Of a DNA stretch of 64,000 bases, positions 33,601 to 46,300 are shown in pieces. Each line of letters begins with the position of its first letter. Positions within the stretch are counted from its first letter, which is position 1. Where the stretch lies: positions 62,001 to 126,000 of the forward strand of contig NW_019028995.1 of assembly GCF_002105155.1 (NCBI RefSeq), read 5' to 3'. Both the position numbers and the translations under genes were made by a program. The notes beneath the pieces were generated by a model that ran no database searches, was not told where the DNA came from, and saw nothing but the letters and a program-made list of their open reading frames with translations. Origin of the DNA: Lobosporangium transversale (lineage: Eukaryota; Mortierellomycota; Mortierellomycetes; Mortierellales; Mortierellaceae).

Positions 33601-34967
33601 GCCGCGGCGCCAGTAGGCTCTCGATTGCGGCCTCATTTGGCTCGTCAGCTAGTTTACTCTTCAGCGGTAACAGTAGCAACGCCAATAGTAGCAGTGATGA
33701 GATTGTAGAGCCAGCAAGCAGTGCCTCTCAGTCCTTCATCTCTGCAGGCTCAGATGCCATGCTACTTGAGCAGATCCAGGATCTGGCGAAGGCACTGTCC
33801 GTTTTGCAGAAGGACCATGCTGAGGTCACTGAGGGTTTAGTGATGGCCAAGCTGGAGAAGACTCAGTACCTTGAGGAGATCGAAGGCTTGCGTAAGAGAT
33901 TGCTAGATATGGAGCGGCAGCAAAATCGCGCCTCCATGATGAGTGCTATTTCACCCTCGGTGATGAGTAACAGCGATGAGACCTCATCGGTTGCAATGTC
34001 GTCTCCACGAACGATCACCCATGAGGACGGTAAAATGAGCTGGTCAAGACATTCACAGGATGAAGAGATCTTTGGCGAGGAGATGAAGTATTCCCCTATG
34101 TCATCGTTGAATGTTAGCCAACACAACCTTGCTAACCGTCTGGCCATGACAGAGCGTGAACTGTCGCAGGTCACAACCGAGCTTGTTCATGCCAAGGTCT
34201 CGGTAATGGAGGCTATGAATGAAGTCGAGTCACAAAAGGCCAAGACACAACATATACAAAACATTCTTATGGATTCGAAAGAGGCTGTGGTGATGCTCCA
34301 GGAACAGCAGATGGTACTCCAGACCACCAAGATGAACATGACTATGGAGATTGACTCTATTCGCCACGAACGCGATCAGTTCGAGAAGGAATTGAATGTG
34401 ATGCGTCAGCAGTTCGAGGAGACCAAGCGTCTGTGGCTGGAAGGCCAAGTCGAGCGCCAATCATTGCAGGAAAAGGTCAAAGAGTTGGAGATGAATGCTG
34501 CATTTGCAGCTTCAACAGCCAGCCTGGGTCGTGGCCGCACCCTCCGCAAGTCTATGAATGATGTCGCAATGATGAGCCTTATGACCTCTCGTAATGGACC
34601 CCCTTCACCAAAAGCATCAACGCAGATGATGTCTCTGTCAGAGACACCTGAGGTAATGTCCCCATCTAACCACGAGCCTGGTGACTCGTTAGCCCGTCGC
34701 GGTAGTAGTGATGGACAGAGCTCGATCCATACCAATAGCAACGGTCGTGAGTCGATGTCCTCTGCGCGACCTCCAGCGATGGTTCGTAAAGGCTGGCCTA
34801 GCGAGAAGGCTGCTAGTGTAGGTGTTGTCCCCAGTGCCCCCGCAAACTTTGGTACACGCAAGTTTACGGTTGCCATAGATTCAGACACTGCCAAACTGAA
34901 AAGAAGTGCATCACATCGTAACAGTATCCTTGGCGCGTTGACCTTCCGTCGGTCAGAAACTTCATAG
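30655..34967 (+). CDS. GYP5: TBC-domain Rab GTPase-activating protein (Gyp5/EVI5 type)
   Basis: Exons are 30655-30982, 31747-32096, 32196-32792 and 32967-34967, giving 1091 residues. It stimulates GTP hydrolysis by Rab proteins (Gyp5: Ypt1/Sec4) in ER-Golgi and secretory traffic. The TBC domain spans about residues 330-555: GLPSKLRGLIWQSM, the arginine-finger motif IQRDLARTFPQVD (about 369), the glutamine-finger motif HVGYCQGLGFLVGPLL (about 411), then WFLSLFAYTYPLPLVLRVYDVVF. Downstream (about 690-935) is a long coiled coil (heptads such as ALSVLQKDHAEVTEGLVMAK and later VELEMNAAF-type stretches), as in Gyp5/EVI5. The N-terminus is Ser/Thr-rich with a TTSTT repeat. Intron 1 is long (764 nt). 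Confidence 0.92.
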
Positions 34968-35795
34968 TCTTTTTATGTATACATGTATTGCTGCTCACTC
35001 CCTACACCTTTTAGATAACATTTGCGTGTGGAAACACCTTTATTATAGCTTTTTATACACTTGCCATAGACTAATATTCTAAATCTTTTTTTTTTTTTTT
35101 TTTTTTTTGATCCTGTACATTCAACATCCACCCACACAAAAATAATAATTATAAAATAAATAAAAAATAAAAAATAAAAAATAAAAAATAAAAAAAGTAA
35201 AGGTACCAATGGCTGTTATGAATATCAGCTCTTATTCAGCACACTTTCGGAGGACATTTGCATTCATCATGGAATACATATGAATAGTAAGAGCGGGGTC
35301 CGCTGATTTTTTTTTACGTTCAGAAGTGTGTGTAATATTTCAGTACCTCCCAGAGGTCTCCCACTCATCTAATGAAATAAAACGAATAATTTTTGATAAA
35401 GTACCAGTTCATCGTTCATCGAGAACAAAATCAGCTATGTTGGTGTTGGGAACCAGGGACAGATTGGTGAGGCCGGGAGAGTCCTGCTTCTCTCCTCCTG
35501 CTTAGTGCTGACCTGATGTCTGCATCAAAACGGAAGATTTGTCGTCAGTCAGGTGATTATCCTCAGAATTCATCTTGGGGAGTCGTTGGGACTGAATCTT
35601 GTCATTCTCCCACGGGGTCGTGACTCAAAAAGCTCTTTCATTTTTTATTTTTTATTTTTTTTTTTTGTATTCGTCCGCACCCAAAAAGCCTTCATTAGTC
35701 TTCTTTTGCATTCATCCACATCTCTACTATACCTTCCCATCATAAAAAGTAGTCACCACACAAGGAATTGTGAACAGCGCAAGTTTTGTAGCTCA
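34968..35795. other. Intergenic GYP5-kinase gene, no gene recognised
   Basis: Contains TACATGTA at 34980-34987 in the presumed GYP5 3' UTR, a T run of about 25 (35085-35108) and an AAAAAT array (35152-35197). Confidence 0.5.
35152..35197. repeat. (AAAAAT)n array
   Basis: Repeated TAAAAAA/TAAAAA units over about 45 bp. Confidence 0.8.
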
Positions 35796-37881
35796 ATGAT
35801 GCATACCGCCATCATCCGTCGTCTTATAAAAGTCTCATCAGACTCGGGATCTCCTACATTGCTTGTGTGCCACGCATCACAACAGCAAAAATACTCAAGA
35901 TGCCAGGTCACAACAGCATCAATAGCGGTGATAGCGCCTATGAGGCGGACCCTACATGTAACTACTCGACAGGCAAATAGTGTTAGCAACAGAAATAAGA
36001 CTAGCAGCCACTTGGTTAAGGCTAATCATAATAGTCAACATCTTGAAGAGCATCGTCTTTTGACACAAGCTCCAACCCACGGATATCATTCCCGGCCTAG
36101 TACTAACGCCATCATGAGAAGAGATACTGGAGTGATAGCGACTGCCTCTCGTCTTCTACAGGCAACAGACCCCATATACCTCAAAGCCATGGCCTCAGCT
36201 CGGAGGAGTTTCTTCTCACAATCCGAGCAGCGTGAAATGGACGATATAGTTTCATTCTATGATGATAAGGTGACTCAGGTATAGTAAATCTTAAATACAT
36301 TTATTGAAGCAGTGACTTTTACCCTTTTCTTTCTTTCTACTATATTCTTTATACTTCATGAAAGAAGCCACTTTGAAGTTTATATTGCTTGCACTAGATG
36401 GGCAATAGGTTTTCAACTGGACTAACCAATTCATTTTCTCGCTGACCTTTAATGACATCTTAGTATGCAAATCAAGACATTCAGACAGTCACACTCAAAG
36501 CTCTTTTAGGACTAGGACGGTCAGGATTAACAACATCATCATCTCCACCTTTGTCAACATCAACACCAACAGCAACAGCAGCATCAGCCCAGCAACGACG
36601 AGATGAAGAAGCGGCTAAAGACCTTGCTATCAATTTGGATGTAGCACGGTATGCACGTAAGGAGTTACCAGTTCGATTGGCGCGACTGATCAAAGAAACT
36701 CAGAAGCTTCCTTTCATCGTGGGAACAAATCCCTATATCAAACGAGTCTACAAGTTGTACTATGACTCTTTTCAAACTATTACAGCAAGTCCACAGCAAA
36801 TTAAGAATAAAGAGGATCTTGATCGGTTTGCAAATCTGTTGCAAGGCCTTGTAGCATCTCACGCCGATGTTATTCCTATGCTTTCTCAAGGTAACGAATG
36901 GACATGCGCATCTATTGGAGGCGATTTGTCTGCTATTTTCTCACGTTTACTTCACTTTTTGACATATCTTTATTGTTTTCCAAATTACGTTATTTAGGTT
37001 TCTTGGAATGCAAAAAGTATATGGAAAAGGAAGCGATTAAAAAGTATTTAGATGGAATTATTCAAGCTCGTATTGGTATTCGCTTGATTGCTGAACAGGT
37101 AATTTCGCTCAGAGAGCAACGAGATTATAACGAAGAAAAGACCAACAGTGATATTCAGAATGCCTCCGGAGAAAGGATGTCTACATCATCACAATCCTTA
37201 TTAGAGGCTGTACCCCGTCGTCACTCGGATGTTGTGGGAGTGGTTCATACAGAGCTTCGACCTGCAGATTTGATCAAAACATGCGCCTCCTTTGTCCAGG
37301 ATCTATGTGATGTCAACTATGGATCGAGTCCTGAGGTTGTAATTAATGGACAGACAGATGCAACGTTCACCTATGTTCCAGTTCATCTCGAATATATCCT
37401 CTGCGAGTTGCTCAAGAATGCTGTCCGAGCTACCGTGGAGCATTCGCAAAAGATTGGCAGATCCGCTATTAGCCCTCATGGCACCCAGCACCAGCCTCTC
37501 TTTTCATCATCAGCAGCGGGCTCTCATCATGAAAAGCGCAGCAACAGCGCCGTAATTATCAACCAGGATGATGATCAGGATATCACAAGACGACCTAATG
37601 AATTTGGACACCCACCTGTGGAAGTGACTATCGCTCAGGGAGAGCACGAAATCACAATTAGGATCAGGGACCATGGTGGAGGAATACCACGAGAATATTT
37701 CGATTCAATTTTTGATTATTCATTCACAACTGTTAAGAACGAGAACGATACAGCGAATTCCATGGATGCTGGAGGTGATACACCCTATGGTGTGGATAGT
37801 ATCTTTAAGGGAGTCAGTCGACTTGCGATGCAGGCTGGTTTGGGTGGTCCTATTGCTGGGCTTGGATTTGGGTAAGCTTGT

Positions 37882-37915
<34 letters not shown>

Positions 37916-38116
37916 GCTGCATTCTTTATTTTCAAGCAATATTTATTAATACCGCCCCCTTTTTTTCCTTCCTATAATAATAGGTTACCATTGACAAAGA
38001 TATATGCACAATACTTTGGTGGTGATATGCAACTAGTCTCGCTGCAGGGATATGGCTGTGATGTATTTTTGAAGCTCAAGCAGATTGATGAGAACTTGGA
38101 CGAGCTTCGAATTTAA
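35796..38116 (+). CDS. Mitochondrial PDK/BCKDK-type protein kinase
   Basis: Exons are 35796-36278, 36464-36890, 36998-37871 and 37984-38116, giving 638 residues. The family phosphorylates and inactivates the E1 subunit of pyruvate or branched-chain ketoacid dehydrogenase in the mitochondrial matrix. The N-terminal ~130 residues are basic and Ser/Thr/Gln-rich, consistent with a presequence and linker. The BCDHK/Adom3 part includes QTVTLKALLGLGRSG and ARYARKELPVRLARLIKETQ. The ATPase domain shows the N box HLEYILCELLKNAVRAT, the G1 box IRDHGGGIPREYFDSIFDYS and the G2 box AGLGFGLPLTKIYAQYFGG (built across intron 3). A Ser/His-rich insertion of about 50 residues lies between the N and G1 boxes. 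Whether it acts on PDH or BCKDH cannot be decided. It converges with RTT109, 200 bp apart. Confidence 0.9.
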
Positions 38117-38316
38117 AGTCTGCCTTCTCTTTTTTTTTTTATTTTTTTTTTTTATTTTTTTAGTTGTTGAAGCTACGTTTCAAAGGAGCAACGTTTATAT
38201 ATATACTGTGTATGTCATTTATTCTTTTTATTATTATTCTACATTGTACAACAGAAAATAAAAAAAAATACATATATAATATATATATAACACGAGCATA
38301 TTTTCTAGCAACTCTA

Positions 38317-40530
38317 TTACGGCTTTCCACAATCTGTCTTTTGCTTCTTAGTGAGGCCTGAATCCTGCACTACGGAGGCAGGTGCTAGTGTTACTGTAGA
38401 CGTAGATATAGATGCTGTGCTCGGTTCTTTCCGTTTAATTAGACTAGAGCTCAAATTATTGACTACAGGCGTCTTACGTTTGATAAAACTAGCATTCAAA
38501 ACATTGACCGTTGGAGCCTGTCCCGAAGACGATACAGATGCAAACTCCGGGACTTTGGGCTTGATCAATCCAGCTCCAAGAATGTTCACAGTAGGCGCAG
38601 AAGATGAAGCATTGATGGAACTGGTGGAACTGGTGGACTGCGACTGGTTGCTTACGACTATCTCGTTCACATGCTGTAAGAATATGGTGAGACTTGTAGT
38701 CTGAATCCATGAAGGTAGCAATGTAGAATGGTTCTCTTCTTGTTGTTGTTGTCGTTTTTCTTGAAGCTTTCGAGTCCAGCTATTGAAGCGGTTCATCCAC
38801 TGTCTAGTAGAGTTTTTAGACTTCTCCAGAGTCGAAAAGTCTAAGCTCAGTAGATAGTTGATGACCTTTGTGTATGATTCTGATGAACCTTGCGCAGGTG
38901 AAATAACGGTTTCTATCCCTGCTGCTACCGTTGTTTCTGCTGTTGTTTCATGAGATACAGATGTACTTTTGGATCCTTTTGGCTCTTCCTCGACCGCTCC
39001 AGTCAGTTTTTGTCCCTCCTCTCCCTTTGCTTTCTGTTCATTTGTTTCTCCTTCTTTTTCCCCTTCTTCTTCATCTTCTTCTATGTTTCCTTCTTCCACT
39101 ATGCGGAAAAAGCCCGTAATTTTCCCAGCACCGCTTTCTTCTCCAATAGCTACCAGCTCCCAAAACGTGTTGATATCAACAGCTCCGCCAGAACATGAAG
39201 CAGATTGCATTAGCCTAGACTTTGGGTCGTCAGGGAACTGTGGGATCAAAGAGTATGCCATCTCCTTGGAATTTCTATCAGGGTAGCCATATGTCCAATG
39301 GAATGTCGTCGTAGTCGATAGGCTTATTGAGGATAAAGGTGAGAATCGGATGATGCTCGATGCTTGACGTTCCGTCTCCATCCCTGGGATATACCACCAT
39401 GCCTGTTGTTTCCTTTTACATTTACTGTCATTGACGGGAATTTGTTGACTGTAGATAGTTGTCAACAAATTTTTCCACCAGCGGACCAAACCGCGATCAT
39501 CCAGAACGCGTTTCCCAGTATTTTGAGCAGATTCTGCAAAGAGGTACTGAGGTTGAGCACGCGCAAAGACATAAAGCGAAGTTTTGTGTGGGGTGGATAC
39601 TAGTAATGGTAGCTCAAACCCTTCTTCTTCTTCTTCTTGTTGTTGTTGTTGTTGTTGTTGCAGCTTTTGTTCTTCGTCATTTGACAACGGGCTAGAGTCG
39701 CCTGTTGCATCCCCACAACTGTCCTCTTTATCACTTCTCTGCCCATTTTCCTTTTTCTTTTCGGATGAGATAGCCATAGAGGAAAGTTTCGCTGCGGCTA
39801 CAGCTGATGACGATTGATGGTGAAGATGAGAGATACAAGTAGAACCTTTAGTGAACGCGGTGGTGATGATAGTGTTGGATCGCATTGCGTTCAAGTAGCC
39901 TCGGACTAAAGCGTGTGTGGGACTCTTAAGCCCTCGTGTGTCGACTTTAGGCAGAGGCCAGCAACCAGAGGTATCTACCTTGGCAATATAAATGATACGT
40001 TCGAGTGGACACTCGTTCGAGCTGTGGCTCTTAGCGCTACTACTACTAATATCAGCAGTAGTCATCGGCGTGAGTAGGTATTCAAGCACCTCTAGGCCCG
40101 CAACAAGTACAGGTGCATCTATTCCTTCTGTACTTGGTTCATGCTCTTTTTCCTGCTCCATGTATCTTTTCTGGTCAAGGACTTGGTGGCCATGATTCAG
40201 GGCACCCTTGTTCTCCTTCGTTTCCGCTTTTGGTCCAATTGACAAAAGAATCAACCTCTCTTGCACTGTAATACTCTGGTGGCGCTTTTTTTGGACATGG
40301 GGTGGAAAAAGCTTCTTGCACGTCGTGGGTCGAGTTAAAAAACTGAACAGCTGAAACTCATATGGATAAAAAAGGTCTTGCCTCTGATAGGACTGCTCTT
40401 CATTAGGCTTATCATTACTCTTATTGTAGTTCAAAGGAACTCTTTTTACTTGGCCTTGGAAAGAAATAATGAGCTCTTGTGCAATGGACTTGAGCACTGG
40501 ATCTTCACCAATGACATTAATGGATGTCAT
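38317..40530 (-). CDS. RTT109: Histone acetyltransferase Rtt109 (KAT11, H3K56)
   Basis: Single exon, 737 residues. Rtt109 is the fungal enzyme that acetylates histone H3 K56 (with Vps75 or Asf1) during replication-coupled nucleosome assembly. Family blocks: YPYEFQLFSFLTRP near the N-terminus, IYIAKVDTSGCWPLPKVD (about 195-212), SLYVFARAQPQYLFAESAQN, then RVLDDRGLVRWWKNLL (about residue 343; the acidic DD pair lies in the catalytic region), WYIPGMETERQASSIIRFS, HWTYGYPDR and LIPQFPDDPKSRLM. It is longer than yeast Rtt109 (436) because of low-complexity insertions: Gln/Glu runs (trinucleotide repeat at 39631-39661), Glu/Lys-rich acidic stretches and a Ser/Thr-rich C-terminus with three degenerate NxxxSxLIKxK-like repeats. 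The basic end GLTKKQK could be a nuclear signal. Confidence 0.93.
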   Translation of the reverse strand: MTSINVIGEDPVLKSIAQELIISFQGQVKRVPLNYNKSNDKPNEEQSYQRQDLFYPYEFQLFSFLTRPTTCKKLFPPHVQKKRHQSITVQERLILLSIGPKAETKENKGALNHGHQVLDQKRYMEQEKEHEPSTEGIDAPVLVAGLEVLEYLLTPMTTADISSSSAKSHSSNECPLERIIYIAKVDTSGCWPLPKVDTRGLKSPTHALVRGYLNAMRSNTIITTAFTKGSTCISHLHHQSSSAVAAAKLSSMAISSEKKKENGQRSDKEDSCGDATGDSSPLSNDEEQKLQQQQQQQQEEEEEGFELPLLVSTPHKTSLYVFARAQPQYLFAESAQNTGKRVLDDRGLVRWWKNLLTTIYSQQIPVNDSKCKRKQQAWWYIPGMETERQASSIIRFSPLSSISLSTTTTFHWTYGYPDRNSKEMAYSLIPQFPDDPKSRLMQSASCSGGAVDINTFWELVAIGEESGAGKITGFFRIVEEGNIEEDEEEGEKEGETNEQKAKGEEGQKLTGAVEEEPKGSKSTSVSHETTAETTVAAGIETVISPAQGSSESYTKVINYLLSLDFSTLEKSKNSTRQWMNRFNSWTRKLQEKRQQQQEENHSTLLPSWIQTTSLTIFLQHVNEIVVSNQSQSTSSTSSINASSSAPTVNILGAGLIKPKVPEFASVSSSGQAPTVNVLNASFIKRKTPVVNNLSSSLIKRKEPSTASISTSTVTLAPASVVQDSGLTKKQKTDCGKP

Positions 40531-40771
40531 TTCTTGAATCTAAAAGAGGTTGACGAAGGATTGCCGAATCACGTCTAATTTTTTTTTTTTTTTTTTTCTT
40601 TGGTGGCACAAGCGTTGGTATCAAAGCCACTCTGCGCAACAAATCTATTGGTTACGGAATACGCGTTTTTTCTGATTCGAATGACCAAATTGACAAATAG
40701 AAGCAATTTAACGCGATAAACAAACTAAAGGTGCGTTAAAGATATATTAACAATATAATTACTATGAACAG

Positions 40772-40803
<32 letters not shown>

Positions 40804-41007
40804 TCTATAGTGAATCACAGATGTTACATGCCATAATTTTTTTTTGTCCTTGCTGTTAAAACAAGATGTAACCAAGCCAAGAAGAACTGTACAGGCATAT
40901 CGAGCGATGAGATAAAAGGGAAAACAATTAAAGAAGCAGTGGTATACGAACGTTCCTTTCTCATCACAGGCAAGTAGCTCATCCAGACTACTCACCACCT
41001 ATTCTTT
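40531..41007. other. Intergenic, RTT109 promoter
   Basis: 477 bp with an interrupted T run (40579-40597) and an A run of about 26 (40771-40796). No gene seen. Confidence 0.5.
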
Positions 41008-43306
41008 TCAACCATAGGTCGTGACGATCTGAGCCAAATGTGCAAGCCCAGACATTTCCTCCTCTGTTTCTTGGTTACGCTGTTTATCTGCATTATGTGC
41101 CTTTGCAGGTAAAGAGACCGAAGAAGCCGAAGAGGTAGAGGTCATGGATGAGGCTGAAGACATGATGGACAAACGTGTCGTAGACGACATGTCCTCATCC
41201 TCCATTGATGTGCCTTGATACTGAGATGTAAGGCGTGGCTGAGGCTCATAATGTGATTCGCGATGTTCACGGTACTGGTGCCTATCTTGCTGTAAACAGT
41301 CTTGAATAGGATCAAAGCGATACTTTGTTGGTGTATGCGGTGTCGACTGGGGCGAAGGTGGCATAGCAGCATTCAGGCGATTACTAAGGTATCTGTTTTC
41401 GTGAGTCAACCTTTCATGAGCATGAGCAGACGAATTGTGTTGGTAATCATCGTGAGGTTGAGCCGCCTGAGCATGACCAGCATGTGATGAGTTGCTATGG
41501 TGTTGATGATAAGATTGTTCCGGATGTGGCTGTTGGCTGTAGTAAGCTTGATGATAGTAGTGCCGGTTGCGATCCTCCAATGATGGTGTAACTCCCTCCA
41601 TGCGCTCGACGTCCTGCGTCATAGGCGATCTGGGAGAGGCAAGGACATCGGACCGATGGTACTTAAGAGCAGGCTTGGAGATATCGATATCGTGACTATG
41701 ATTGTAGGATGTATGCATGTCCTGATGACGAGTAGCCAAAGGATATGGAGCGGCTGGGGTGTATGCGGCTTGGTGCTGGCTGTGGTTCACGAATGTCGCT
41801 GACATCGTTGGGGTTAGAGGTGATGGCATGGCTCCTTGAGAGGTAGCAATAGGGTGACCAGCAGCTTGTCCATGGCCTTCATTCTGTGACTGCGACATTG
41901 ACGACACGGCATGCACGTCGAAGTGAGGCATAGGTGTGTGGTGTTGATAGGCTTGAATGACGCCCGATTTTTTATGTCTTAGGCCAACAGTACCACTGCC
42001 AACATTGTAGTTTACATCCATATGATTGCGTCCATTAAATTCAATGCCGTTATTGCGGTCGAGAGGATTGAAGCGCGGAGGCGAGTTTTGTCGAGAACCT
42101 TGACGTGACCCGTTCATCTTGGAGACATGATGATGTTGATCATAGTCAGCTCCATGATAGCCTATCACTGGGCTGTGCTCACGGCCAGTATGAACCAAGT
42201 TCTCTTGAGAGCTGTTGCCACTGACGCCTACAGTCAGAATCTCCTTTTTAATAGGACAACGACGTGATTTAGGTGAAATATGAGTACGATAATGTTGCAT
42301 CATGTTATCTTGACGAGAAAACTTGCTGGGACATCCAGGCATAAGACACGGAAAGTTTCGTTCTCCAGTATGAATCCTATTATGCCGAGCAAGGTGTCCG
42401 CTATATAATTACCAATAAGGAAAAAAAAAAAAAAAAAAAAAAAAGGATAAGTCTATATTCGCATGTGTGCATTATCGAAATATCGCAAATGGGCAAGGCT
42501 GAAACACTGTACCTCGTGGTGAAGCACTTATGGCAACCAGGGTGCGAACACATATATTTGCGCTTTGCAGCAACAGGGGACCCAGATGCGTTGGTAGAGT
42601 TGGGATCTGACGGTTTTCGATTCGATTCCGAGTCATCTGACTGATTTTCCTCAGAGTAAGATCGTGAAAAGAATGGATGCGTTGGTGACGATACAGAGGC
42701 GGAAGGGCTGGAAGAGGCTGCGGAAATCCTTGGGGATAGTGTAGAGCCGCTACTGAGACTCCGACTGCGTTGTGACGATATTGCTAGGGGCTTTGAGGAT
42801 GACTTTGAGGACGTCAGTTCACCACTGGAATAGATGGGTGTAGATGCGTTAGTAAGGGATGACGATCGTCCGGTATAGCTGCTCTCTGAATGGTCCTGAT
42901 CATGAGTCTCTTCTTGACGATGACCTGGGTAGGATTGAAAGCGTTGCATGGGATGTGGGCGTTCGTTTGAAGTGTGTCTCTGTCGACTAGCTGTCTCTTG
43001 CGAGCGAAGAGACGGAGAAAATGGTGAGTGAGGCACGGGCTGTTGTTCGGATGGTGTATTGATTTCAGCTGAATTGTCGTTGAGGATACTGACTTTAGCT
43101 CCAGTAGCGTTCGTAATAGATAGTCCGGCAAGACGCTTTGACTGTTGGTGAAGAGCCGAGTCTGCTTCAGAAAAGTCCATTTGACTTGAGGGAAATGTGG
43201 AGGAATGTGGCTGGGAGCTGGGACGGGCCGAGGGTTGGGTATGATCGTAAAAGGAGTGAGAATAAGAGGATGTTGGAAGAGTAGAGAGGGAAGCTGTGCT
43301 TGGCAT
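41008..43306 (-). CDS. C2H2 zinc-finger regulator with an Nrg1-like finger pair
   Basis: Exons are 43306-42513 and 42400-41008, giving 728 residues. Two adjacent C2H2 fingers are formed across the intron. Finger 1 starts KYMCSHPGCHKCFTTSGHL and finger 2 starts NFPCLMPGCPSKFSRQDNM; both are C-x4-C-x12-H-x3-H and are joined by the linker HTGERNF. The TTSGHLARHNRIHTGE wording and the second-finger SRQDN...QHYRTH are like Nrg1/Nrg2-type glucose and stress repressors. The N-terminal 240 residues are Ser-rich; the C-terminal part is His/Gln/Ser-rich and disordered. The ATG at 43306 was chosen as the first in frame; a non-ATG open frame continues upstream. It is probably a nuclear DNA-binding regulator; its targets are unknown. 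A 9.6 kb gene desert lies upstream. Confidence 0.83.
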
Positions 43307-46300
43307 GACCTGGGAAGAATACAAGGCGATTCGCGAAAAGGCAGACAAAGGTCCTATTGTGACTGTATCAGAAGAACAGTTCAGACTAAAGTTAAGCACT
43401 GGAAAATGAGAGCAATGGGCCCCTGTTTGACCAACTGGAACCTGCACAGCAGTATACTCCAGCTGGAAATTGCGATGAGGGTACTAAAGAAAGATTGGCG
43501 GAAGTAGGCCAACAATGATGAAAGGGATTTCCCGAAAAAATTAATGCATGTCTAAAAAAGACATACTCCGTCAACGCACCCGCATGCATCTCAACGTCAA
43601 TACCATATTTTGTCCCTTCTTTAATAGACTACATTCGGACATGTTTGTATAGGAGTGAGCGGAGCAGAAAAAAGAAAAAAGAAAAAAGAAAAAAAAAAAA
43701 AGGGTGGGTAAGGGGAGGAAGAGGGACTAGGTCTGAGACTAGTACATGGCTATGGGAGAGCCATGGCAGTAACGGTGACCATAGTGGTTCTTTAGGACAG
43801 GGTGCAGATGCAGAGAGTCCAGTTGTTTGTCCTTTTGAGCTCAGACAAAAATAAATAAGTTAACTTAAAGAGGATGACTTTTCTGGATTAACGTTAAATC
43901 GAACAAAAATGTAATTCATTCTCAATTATTGTAAAATATAAATCAACCAAATCACCGGTTTAGTAAATGTGCAGGCAAATGGCAACGACCAAGGAAAAAA
44001 AAAAAAAAAAAATTGAGCTCGTTCGACTTGGTGAATTAAAAAAATAAAATATAAATATATACATTGCTGTTCTCTTCTACTTTTGCGTCGTTGCAGACGT
44101 AAAACAGTTGCAACAGTTAACTCGCTGGACAAATCAATAAAAGGGGTAAAAGAATGATAAAAAGAGAAATACAACAATAATAAACGGTGAAGAGTGACAT
44201 GAGATGATTGATTATATATTTATATATTGGTTATTGTTTGGTAAAAGAGTCTTGATAAGACATAGAAAGACTCGAGAAGCTTGACAAAAAAAAAGCTCTC
44301 CTTCGCCGACAAAGTAGTTATTGCACTGTCTGCCTTACATTTACGGATAGAGCTGGCGCAAATTGTGATTGTGATATGAAAAGCGGGAAGAGACGCGTGC
44401 AGGAGGTAAAAGAGAAGTTGTTCAAGTTGGAACAGGCTATTCTAGGGAGAAAGGGAAGAAGGAAGGTGGCCTAAAGTAGCTTTACAAAAGACAGGACAGG
44501 GAAGTGTGGAATGAGGATTGGGTCGAATGGCAAAGGGCAAGCAAACAGTGAGCAGTGGGTAGTGGATGGGTATGTGTGTTTGAGGGGGTGATATCAGAAT
44601 AGGACAAGACAGTGAACAAAAGCCATAAGAGATGAAGAAAAGAACGGAAAAGAGATAAAGGATGTGCGGATGGAGAAAGAAAGAAAAAGGGAAAAAGGGT
44701 CGAGAATACAAACACTCATTTTATATAAATATTTATTCTACACATTGTTTTGATACCTTGATAAAGTATTCTGAAGCAATAGCAAAGCAAAAGAGCATTC
44801 TTATTTTTTATTTTATTTTAAAATACCAACTGAATAAAGGATAGCATATTCAATCCTGTTCTATAAACTAAAGAAATATGTATCCTTGCAGGACACATTC
44901 ACAAGTCGGTCCCTTCTCCGTGCAGGGTTACGTACATCCGTAATGGGTAACGGCTTCGTTTATTTTTATTCAAAATTCTTCCATTTAAGCAAACGGATAC
45001 ACCATCCTCATTTACGCATACACCTTCTTGGCTTTGCCGTTGCCATTGAAGGATGAGCTATCTTTGATCATCTCGTAGAAAATGAGGTTAAAACATCGAC
45101 AGGAATTAGGTTGTCTTGCGAAACCCTGCAGGCCATCCTACCTCTCAACTGCGTACAGCAATGCTACCATCTTTCCATAGATGCTGGTTTGTCAAGTCCA
45201 ATAGTGAATATGGGCGAAAAAGATGTGTAAATAATTCAATGAATCTGCACTGAATTGAATGTAAAATAAAGGTGTTCGGTGTGTAAATGAATGGAGGGAG
45301 CAAAAGAGAGGGTCCTCACCTCGAAGAGCAGTGGAGTTGAGTTGTTTGTTTGTGTTTGTGCATCCAGTTTCTCTCCCCTCTTACTCTTATTCATGTTACT
45401 GCACACACCTATGATCCTAAAAAGGGGTGAATGAGCTTACCACTTGAAATATCCACTTGAAATATCCCAAAGGATAAGTGTTACTACTCAGAAAAAAAAA
45501 AAAAAAAAAGTACAAACGATGGTGTGCAGTAACATGAAAATAAGAAAACTTTTTTTTTTTTTAAATCTGCAACAGGACCCTAATCTGATTCAAAGCTTGC
45601 CATAAAGATTTATTCATCGTCTTCTCAGTGGTTAAGGATCCATAGAAGACCGCTTGTACACTTGCACTTATTTTATTGCTGAGAAAGATGCGACTCCTTC
45701 CTGGAAAGCACTCTTATAGCAGTTCCCAAGGCATAATGAATGCATCGCATTACAGCATTATATGGGACTTATCAGAATGACAGGAACAGTTTTTATATAT
45801 CTGAAGCAATTGGACTTTTTCTCATTCCATCTCTTACTGCTTGGTGGATAGTCAATCTTTTCTCCTCGAGATCGCTCCCACCCTCATCCTCCAAACCCTC
45901 TCCTGGAATCCTTTTACCTCATTGTGCAGGTTTGAGGCAACCTGGGTTCAGTTCAGCGTTGCCACATTGATTACAGCTAAAACAGAATTAAACATCTGAA
46001 GATCGACAACTGCAAGCTGATAGAAGGTGGGTGTAATGGTTTTCTATGGACTACGCGCCAGCAACGATAGATTCTGACATGATTCTCCGTTCCATTTGCT
46101 CATTCCTACTCGCCGCTCTCTCCAGTCCAATCGTTTCAAAAAATGCGAATAAAATTCCTTTTATATTCCCTGAGATGGGCAGTTTCAGATGGTTTAAGGA
46201 ATATAATCTTAGTTTGTGTCCATGTTTCCAAGCAGACACCTATTATCCTTAGCTGCCATAGTCGTTCGACTTTCTTCACCTTTTTTATTTAATTTTATTT

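Noticed and set aside
38351-39817. Several plus-strand frames inside RTT109
   Set aside because: They are antisense shadows of the Rtt109 coding sequence, which has clear family motifs on the minus strand.
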